Below are positions 56,031-64,000 of a DNA stretch of 64,000 nt, piece after piece. The position numbers were made by a program, and so were the translations under genes. Numbering within the stretch: position 1 is the first letter of the stretch; every line of letters starts with the position of its first letter. The stretch spans positions 5,394,001 to 5,458,000 of the forward strand of contig NC_003284.9 in NCBI RefSeq assembly GCF_000002985.6, given 5' to 3'. Under the pieces are notes generated by a model that was given only the letters and a program-made list of their open reading frames with translations, ran no database searches and was not told the DNA's origin. The stretch comes from Caenorhabditis elegans. Taxonomy: Eukaryota > Nematoda > Chromadorea > Rhabditida > Rhabditidae.

Positions 56031-56823
56031 TTAAAGACATTTCAATTGTTCTGGAGCATTATTCCAGTCAAGATCGCAAAATCCACAAGTTGATCTACAC
56101 ACTCTGAATCCAAGTCTAAAGTGAGAAGTGTCACAGGACCACCGTCTATTGTTCCATGCATCGTCTCCGGTTTCAAATCGGCTACAGTAAGCAGGACTCA
56201 TGCGGTCAAAGCAGTTGGTGGCATTGGCTGCTCCAACAAAGAAACTGGAAAAGTTCAATGATTAAATGACTAGAATTGTGAATATGAAAACTTGCTTCTG
56301 AGCTCTTTTTCTGTAAGAAATTCCAGCGTCACTGCAAGAACTGCAACATACAACAAGGGAAAAGTCAGGTTCAGTTTGACATCTGAAAATAATTTTTTAC
56401 AGTTAAATAAATGCGGGACTCAAACTTCTGAGTGAAAAGTTTAATGTCAGTTCTGCGTAGATTTTTGCAAATTGAACCACCAGATTCATCCTTACAGCAA
56501 GGAAGGGCTCGATTTGGGTTCAGTTGAATTGATTTTTGAATTTTCTGACTTGCTGAAAATATTTATGTTCAATAAAATATAAAATTGAAACTTTTTTTTG
56601 TAAGCTTACATCTAAACTCCGGGTTTTGAAACATTCTAGGTCGAATTATAGACATAAGTCTTTCGCTGGCGGTTCTCCGCCTGGCATACATAGAAGAACT
56701 AGCTGGAAATTTTTTAGTTATCCACGAAAAGTTGAATATATTATACTCACCATCAGCAACTCCCAGTACACCAATTAGACAAGAAACAATTAATATTTTG
56801 GACAAAAATCTGGAGATCATCAT
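56031..56823 (-). CDS. Secreted ShK-domain cysteine-rich protein, 197 aa, with a probable GC-AG intron
   Basis: Exons (minus strand): 56751-56823, 56610-56702, 56426-56552, 56296-56382, 56031-56244. A hydrophobic signal peptide lies at residues 1-24 (ILIVSCLIGVLGVADA). A basic linker is followed by a Cys-rich block (PCCKDESGGSIC ... CCSSC) and a ShK-type domain (NCFDRMSPAYCSR ... RWSCDTS ... GFRVCRSTCGFC). This is the same layout as the + strand neighbour, so the two are probably an inverted duplicate pair. The fourth exon ends AA|gcaagt, a GC donor; any GT donor nearby breaks the frame. Function unknown beyond the ShK fold. Confidence 0.8.
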
Positions 56824-57203
56824 TTGGGAAAAAGGAGTGGATCAAGGTGTGTGTGGCCGGGGCGATTATTTTGCGGTTCAGCTGCCGAAGAAATTTGTTT
56901 ATCTATCATTGACAGGATCATTGGCGTCGCCTCCGAGAGCTCGTGATTCAAATAGATAAATGTCTTTAATGGGTTAGATACACCTGGCTCGAGATATTTT
57001 TGGAGATATTTTTTGGATTATGAATGACTGGATCAATTACGCGCTTTTCAAGGATTTTACAAAGTTTATCGAAAACAAAAAAAATAGAATGTTACTAAGG
57101 ACAAGGAGCACAAAAAATATATTTTATTTTGGTTAACATTCTTCACTTTATGCATTAACTCGCAAGTGAATTGTGACGTTGTATGAAATTTTGAAAAAAG
57201 TCA
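56824..57203. other. Intergenic, upstream of the minus-strand ShK gene
   Basis: Presumed promoter side of the ShK gene. No open frame or RNA gene is supported. The DNA is AT-rich. Confidence 0.5.
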
Positions 57204-57204
57204 A

Positions 57205-57276
57205 GCCACCTAGGGGACTCGAACCCCTGACCTTAAGATTAAAAGTCTCACGCTCTACCAACTGAGCTAAGGAGGC
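57205..57276 (-). tRNA. tRNA-Lys (UUU), slightly divergent
   Basis: Minus strand GCCTCCTTAGCTCAGTTGG starts the acceptor and D-arm. Anticodon loop CTTTTAA gives TTT, and T-arm AGGGGTTCGAGTCCCCT is perfect. The acceptor stem GCCTCCT/AGGTGGC has a T-T mismatch at pair 4, and the base after the stem is T. No intron. The mismatch and discriminator make a pseudogene or reduced-function copy possible. Confidence 0.75.
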
Positions 57277-60200
57277 CCTGTAGCGCCACTTTCAAAGAAC
57301 AAACATTTTTTGTACGTTTCCGATTGCCTTACCAGTTTGAACAATAAAATTCGCATTGTATTACTCAATTTGGTATTCTGTGTAACACACGACACGGTTT
57401 TGGAATCAAAATGTGTTGAGTGTTAAAAATTTGAAATGAAATTAACTTGGATATAACCCTTATTTTGAGATGATTTTGTGCTAATAAATGTAAAAAAATA
57501 ATATAGTTTCAATTAAAATAGTAAACTTTAGTTAACAAGGGTAAAACTAAATTAAGCTTTCCGAGTTCAATTATTGGCCAACTTTCAACAACAGAGAATA
57601 CACCCATTTATACATATTTTTGTTTTCTGTTTTTCCTCCAAGATTCGTATCATCATAGTACGTAATAAACATAATAATACGAATGTGCGAGAGCACTTCC
57701 ACTCGAGGAAAAATATTGGAGGCCTGCAACATTTTTACGCATATAGACCACCGGGGGTCCCCGGAGAATGTGCATAGGTCTTGTCAATCAGATTGTTTCG
57801 GCTTTTGTCCTAACGCACACACTCAAAAAGCGTAGGCATTTTAGGAATCTTCAACTTTTTGAACTTCTTCTTCTCTCTCATGGTATAAATGATGGGTTTG
57901 GTGTTTGAAGTGACAGCAACAACCAGAGAATTGTTGGGGCGGCTATTTTCACCCCTTTGCTTAGTTTTTGCTGCTTTTAGAAAACGAGGCAATATTTTCA
58001 CCAAGTGCATCATTCCCAGGCGGTTATTTTTTGGGCATGTGCAGGAAGTTGTACTATTTATGTTCAATGATGATCGTTCTTATTCTTCGCGAATAGGAAA
58101 AAATGTAGTGCCTGTGCTCAAACTTTGATTATTACCATTGGAATATATTTAGCTTAAAACTTCCAAATTTGGCAAAATTCAAATTTTCCGTTGTTTTTTA
58201 TATGTTGTTAGTTTTAATGTTCTGAAAATTTAAAAAACAATTTTAAAAGAATAGGCACACACGACCTGTTAAGGCAAAAAAATGACGACTACTGACAAGT
58301 TGTGCGTCAATTCAAATTTTAAAAATTTTCAAACTCGCACTGAGTCGCACTGATCGCAGAATTCTGTAAATTTTTTAAATGTAGCATAGTAAGTTAATTC
58401 AGCACTACTTTTTTGTTAAATTTCGCTACTACACTTCCCCGCCTTTTGTTAGCAGGAAAACTGTCTAAAACAGGAAAAATAGTGTTATGCTGTTTAAATA
58501 TCATAGTAAAACTTTTCAACATTTTTTCAAAAATTTTTATATACAGCCAAAAAATAATCTTACTATTAGTTTTCATCTATTGTAATTTTGGAATTCAACC
58601 TAAAATAATTTTTTACGAGTTTTTAATTTTAATTGTGCCTCACTGGTTGTATTTGAATCTTCTTTACCAAAATTTTGGCTGAAAATTTTGAAAAATCCGA
58701 ACATGTTTGGAACATTTTTTAAAATTAACATTCAATCGTGTTAGACTATCTTTGAATATTCAGAGAAAAGATAATTTTTTCCTGAGCATAAAAAGTCTAA
58801 ATTTATAAAACACTGTGCATTTCCCTTTTCGCATTTTTTTTTCATCTGAAACCGAAAGCAATAAGTAATGCAAACATTGGAACAATTTCTCATTTTCCGC
58901 TTTTTTGATAGGTTCCCTTTTGCCTTTTTCCATCTCGGGCATTTACACATTTCCAATTTATTGCTTATTTGTCGAATGCCAAAACATTTTTCTCGCGCTC
59001 TTTTTTCACCCGCTTTTATTTTTTACATCAAATAAAAATTAGCCTCGTTCATTTTCATTTCCTAGGTCTCCATTATTCTTTTTTAGTAATTTTCATTTTA
59101 TTTTTTGTATCCTTCTTTTCCGTTCCCACATTCATAATTTTTGTGGTCGATACTTTGTAACAAATCTATTTTATTGTTCTTAGTTTTTGCAAATTGATGA
59201 GTGGTTATTTATAATTTTAATTTAATAGACAGCTATATAAGGTGTCATCGAAATAAATACTTCATATAAAAACATGCAACTATTAATTTTCTTCGATGTC
59301 CAATTTCCGGAATATAAATTAGGCGAGAAACGGGGGGATGAATAACATTGAGGCTTTTTATATTATTGCATTACTATTTTCATAATGTTTGATCAATAAA
59401 TTTGAATAACAGATATCAGTAGCAGATAAAATAGGCTTATCGAAGCTGATATGCATAAAATTAAAGACTAAGGTGAGAGCTTTCGTTTATTATGCTTGAT
59501 GGTGAAGTAGCACCAGTGGGAAAATTGTTAAAAACCACTAATATAATTCCAAAATGAACACAAAATTCGAAGGAAATTTTTTTTTGACCGACGACTTTCA
59601 AAAAGTGGAAAAAACTGTGATGTTTTCAATTTCAAAAAATAATGCAAAATCTAGAATTTTTTAAAAGGTTTTTTCACCAGGTAGAGTAGCGGTTATGATT
59701 TTATATCCTAGTTGACATATGTATAACATCTTCAATACATCGAATATTACTGTTAAAAAAATTACATGCTTTTTTTATTTATTGCTCATTTATTTTCAAT
59801 ATTGGAAAAAAATCAGAGAGGCCTTTCCAAGCATTTTTTGAGAAATACAGAAATCTTTTGTTTTTCGATTTTACTTCCAAAATTTAAGAGTAGCAAAACT
59901 CTTGTTATCGGAAGCACGAAAGCTCAAAAATTCCAAATTAGGATTATTACTCTAGATGACAGAAAACAGTCAGAATATAACTGAACAAAAAAACATTTCT
60001 TTGGCTTCAAAAAAAAATTTTTTTAAGCTTTCAGTTTTTCGAAGCTTGGTGAATTTCTAAACTTCGAAAACGTGGGGTTTCCTTTACAAAAAATTCAGAT
60101 TTGTTTGTTGATCTAGTTCCAAAATTTTGAGTATCTAAGTTGAGATTTATATGCGTGGTGTCCTCCGGTTTCTTCTTCGTTAAAAAAAATTATTTAGGCT

Positions 60201-63200
60201 TGTAATAATTTCCAAAAAAAAAGGAGATTTAACGTTTACGCGTTGATAACCTTTAAAGTTTTTTAAACAGATTTTCATTATTCTAATAATTTGAGATCAA
60301 CGTGATACAAGTAAGTCTCCAACCTTTCCAAATGTATCTCAAAACGTGGCTAAATCTAAAATTTAATCCCTTTTTCACTCTCACTCAAATACACTCAAAA
60401 CCTCACACACGGCAATTCGATGAAACATGTACTAAACCGTATTATACAAATGACGCCCGGCTTGTCGAAAAATGTGCCCTCTCTCCCCTTCTTTTTATAT
60501 AGATGTATATATCAAAAAGCTTTTTCCTCGCTCATTGTTGGAATGAATTGTTGGAGAGAATATAAAAATTTTATTGACTTAACACCGTCTCCATTGTCAA
60601 CTGTTTTTATTTGTTTAATTCAAACATTTCGCGCTTGCGAGGGCTCCGAGATGCTCCTCATATCGACAACATTAGGCGCTTATTAATTTGGATTAATACT
60701 TCATCACTCCTCACTTTTTTTTTGCTTTGCTTCTCACTTCCGTTTCCTGTTGCCAACGCATTTACTGACCTCACGGTGAGTGCTTGGAAAAGAGAAAAGA
60801 TATGATCGCGCGAGCAACTAGACAAATACATCTTGACAGTTTTTATTTTTTGTACGTAATATACTCTTGAGATGTATGTTCAACATAAAAGTGCAAAGTT
60901 GATCTTACTCCTGATGCTGAGCCAGAGCATCAGAATAAGAAAGAAAATGTCAGGAAGAAACCCAACTCAATGTTTCAAAATGAAAGACGAATAGTTAATT
61001 CATTCCCTTCTTTTCTCCTTGCATTTTTTTTTCTTTCTTTTTCTTAACCTTCTTCTTAACGTTGTTTCCGACACTCCTTTGTTTTTGTGCCACCACTCAA
61101 ATGGGTGACACCTCGATGTTTCCTCCTTGCGAGTGCCAACACACGTCCCCATATTCTGTTTCCTATTGTAAGCAGATTGTAAATCAATTTGCTCTCAATT
61201 CGACCACCATACTCATCGTTTCTTGTTTGCACAGAAATATTGGGGTGATCTGCCTAAGCATCTTATTATGTACGAGCGTTTCCTTATCTCGGACAATATT
61301 GGACGAATAATCGAACATGAGCACGTCTGTAAATACATTATCTTTTTATTGCCTCTCACATAATGAGTGTGTTTACCTTGTTTTGCTTGTCCTTTTTGAT
61401 AACCCGAGAACAAACCGATTTGAAGCAAGAAGCTACTAATCGTCAAGTTAATCCCATGTCGTTCAAATACTTATTGGCGTTTTGTATCAGAAAGTAGTAT
61501 GAGTTTTTTTTTATTTTTTTCAGTCGAGATTTTCTTTTTTTATAAATTTGAACACTTAACCTGAAAACCATTATGTACGCGAACACATTTCTAAATGTCT
61601 CTTAAAAGTATAGTTTGTGGAGATTTAGTTAAAACACATTTAAAATAGTCCAAATTTACCAAATATCACAATGAAACACTCCAACATTTGCAGATATTTC
61701 AGAGTTTTTAGTTGAAATTTTAGTTAAACGCCAAAATTTTCGAGAATGTAGGTTTTTTGAAATTTTTTGAGAATAAAGGAATTTAAAATATAAAAATTCG
61801 TGGAAAAAACTGATATATCTCTTTTCAATATAATACTATTTTTAAAAACATGGTTTTCAACCTTAAAACAACAACAAAAAAAGAGAAAAATTCGTTGAAT
61901 TTTGAAAGTATTTATTGCATTCTAAAAAAAATTTTCTTAATGTTTAATTTGTACGAAATTTGTTTTCGTAAAATGTAACAATTCGCGCCAATTACTGAAA
62001 GATTACTGAAAGAGAATTTTGACATGTTGATGTGAATTTTGTTGAAAAATGTTCATTTTTCGAGCTAACAATGCCATAAACCTTGCTTTAAAAAAGACAT
62101 ACAAAAAATACTACCAAAATTGCCGATTGCCAAAAATTTCAAAAACGCAAATCTTTAAAATTGTAATTTGCCGCGCACCTCTGCTTTGACCCAGTCTGAA
62201 TAGTTTGAAATGACCCCCTAAATCATAAAGATTTTCTATGATTCACTGTTACAATTTTTTGAATATTATCAAATCATTTTGTAATCACTACAAATGTTCA
62301 TCAGTCAACAATCCAAACCTTTTTTTTTTGAGAAATCTTTTCAATCTCGATAAAACTCACACTCAAACATTTCACGCGACTTCTGATCTCATTGTAACTA
62401 TGATTAATTACTAAAATGTGAGAGAACCGACTTCATTTAGTATGCTCTTCAGTATTATTTCGATTCATTTTTTTACGAATGCGGTCTCCCGTCATATGAA
62501 AAGAGTGCTGAAGCATTTCGGAACCCTTCATCATTTCTGAGTTGTTCATGAATTCATGAATACTCGAAAACTTTTGCTTTGACTGAAGCCCCGTCACTTG
62601 TATTGTCTTCTTGTCTTCACATCTACTCAAATTTCAGCAATAGTCGGCTAAAGCACACCAACAAAATGTATGAAAAATAGGATTGACGCTTGACCCTATT
62701 CTCTTTTATTTCGTCCGTTTCGAAACTTTTCTTCGTGCAAAACTGCTTCTACTCTAAAGACTCTAAAATTATGCATGTAGTTGAAGGAAGAAGAAGAGCG
62801 CGTAAAGTCGTTTTGAACGGAACAGGACGACAACGTGGACCTTCACCGAAAACCGCACCTTATTATGCATGTATGTGTGGCGGATGCACAATGCGGCACC
62901 CCCCTCGCCCCTCAACTCGGAAAATCAGCACATGAGCAATTGAGCACCGAGGAAGAGGAACACTGACACGTACCCGTCGTTCAGATGTCACTAATCCGGC
63001 GGGGCGCGAACGTTTGCATGTCATTCTTAATTGAATCATATTTTTATGCTGATCCCCATCCCCCGCCGCGCTCCGTCCGCGCTCACACTTGAATGGCAAC
63101 ACACATATTCCGTGTCGTGACATTTCATCTTCTCGTCTTATGGTAGTAGTTCAATGTCTATCCTTATTTTCCTCCAGCCTTCCTTTGCCCCGCTTGCAAC

Positions 63201-64000
63201 TTCCGTTCATTCACAACAATTCGTCGTCACACAGCGGTCGCAAAACTATTTCTCGATTATACACTTTTCTTTTCGCACATCCTCTTGTCTATCTGATTTC
63301 TCCGTTTCGTTTTTCACACTCTGATATAGAGTAGACATGAACTTTCGGCCATGTTTCTCACTATGTTTGCCAGGCTCACAGGTGTTCACTTGCAATCTCT
63401 CGTAAAACTAGTCTCTACCTTCAAACATGCCTACTATTTCAATTCCCCTATGTTCTTTTTTTTCTGTTTCAAAAATTGACAAAAAAGCAACAAAAAATGT
63501 CTGCTGTCAAAATCTGTCTGTCAAATTTTGACTGGCCATTTGATATATCGATATAGTAATTGTAGTTCTGTTTTGAAGATTTTTGTTGAGTAACCACTAT
63601 TTTCTGATTTTTTTTCTAAAGTTCTCATCTCAAGAAATGCACTATCTTAGCTTTTAGACAAATATTAGTTTTTGATATTTTTAAACATGACAATGCAACT
63701 ATTGCTTTTGTTCAACTATAAAACATTTGTAGCAGTTTATTGGTTTTCAAGATGTATAATTTATTACATGAATAATTACATATGTACTTGAAATATATTC
63801 CAACAAAATAATGATAATCATAAGTTTTGTTAAACTTTCAAATATTAACCTGAAAAAAAAAGTTCTGGCAACCGCCGAATTTTTAATTTTTTTTGCAAAG
63901 TTGCGGCAATGGCTAATTTTTAGAATTCTGTAATTTCATAATTTGACAATTTGAACCATTGGCAAATCGGCAACTCGACTGTCATCAAATTTAAAGTTTT
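57277..64000. other. About 6.7 kb without a supported gene
   Basis: Only short open frames, none with splice signals, signal peptides or known motifs. The region contains a dispersed-repeat copy near 59575-59690, poly-T rich DNA at 58950-59160, and a GC-richer block at 62790-63340 (for example cccccgccgcgctccgtc) that may be a promoter for a gene beyond the right edge. A gene with large introns whose exons I cannot resolve remains possible. Confidence 0.4.
59575..59690. repeat. Copy of dispersed AT-rich repeat family (partial)
   Basis: Contains 'gaccgacgactttcaaaaagtgg' followed by a run like the other copies, but lacks the 'ccccactgg' end. The match is by eye. Confidence 0.4.

Noticed and set aside
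60420..60805. Overlapping plus-strand frames near 60.5 kb
   Set aside because: Short, hydrophobic from T-rich DNA, with no coding signature.
62690..62935. Basic 81-codon plus-strand frame (GRRRARKVVLNGTGRQRG)
   Set aside because: It spans a GC-richer promoter-like block, with no splice sites or homology that I recognise.
1..64000. CRISPR arrays, bacterial operons, phage genes
   Set aside because: None seen; gene structure and tRNAs are eukaryotic, so the PKS is not a bacterial contaminant.

Overview
The window is nematode DNA, almost certainly from the genus Caenorhabditis and most simply the X chromosome of C. elegans or a very close relative. It is AT-rich, has many short introns ending in TTTTCAG-type acceptors, carries nuclear-type tRNA genes, and holds nematode-style repeats and MITEs. 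Gene symbols come from my memory of the families, not from a search. Exon models were built by hand from splice signals and checked for reading-frame continuity.

The centre (19.8-47.9 kb, + strand) is one giant gene for a hybrid polyketide synthase / nonribosomal peptide synthetase. A 30-exon model gives an unbroken frame of 7,767 residues. I identify it as pks-1, whose product works with NRPS-1 (not in this window) to make nemamides. Domain order: KS1-psAT-ACP1 / KS2-psAT-DH1-ACP2 / KS3-psAT-DHlike-ACP3-ACP4-KR1-ACP5 / AT1-DH2 / KS4-KR2-ACP6 / KS5-AT2-KR3-T7 / C-A-T8-TE. All five KS domains keep Cys-His-His. Only two AT domains keep GHSxGE; three other AT positions hold decayed relics. The C-terminal thioesterase has a full Ser-Asp-His triad.

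Left flank (0-17.7 kb): the last exon of a + strand gene; then, on the - strand, a metallo-beta-lactamase-fold hydrolase with a suspect splice acceptor, a CD36/SCARB-family scavenger receptor, and two head-to-tail unknown coiled-coil genes (459 and 792 aa). The two unknown genes share C-terminal exon structure and look like tandem paralogs. The smaller has a young, non-autonomous LTR retroelement (8028-10575) in an intron. The larger has a tRNA-Met in one intron and a hAT-type MITE with a perfect 8-bp target duplication in its first intron.

Right flank (47.9-64 kb): itm-2 (BRI2/ITM2-like, TM + BRICHOS + furin-type site), two convergent secreted ShK-type cysteine-rich genes, a somewhat divergent tRNA-Lys(UUU), and about 6.7 kb in which I can support no gene.

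A dispersed AT-rich repeat family recurs in pks-1 introns and in intergenic DNA, and further foldback elements sit in pks-1 introns.
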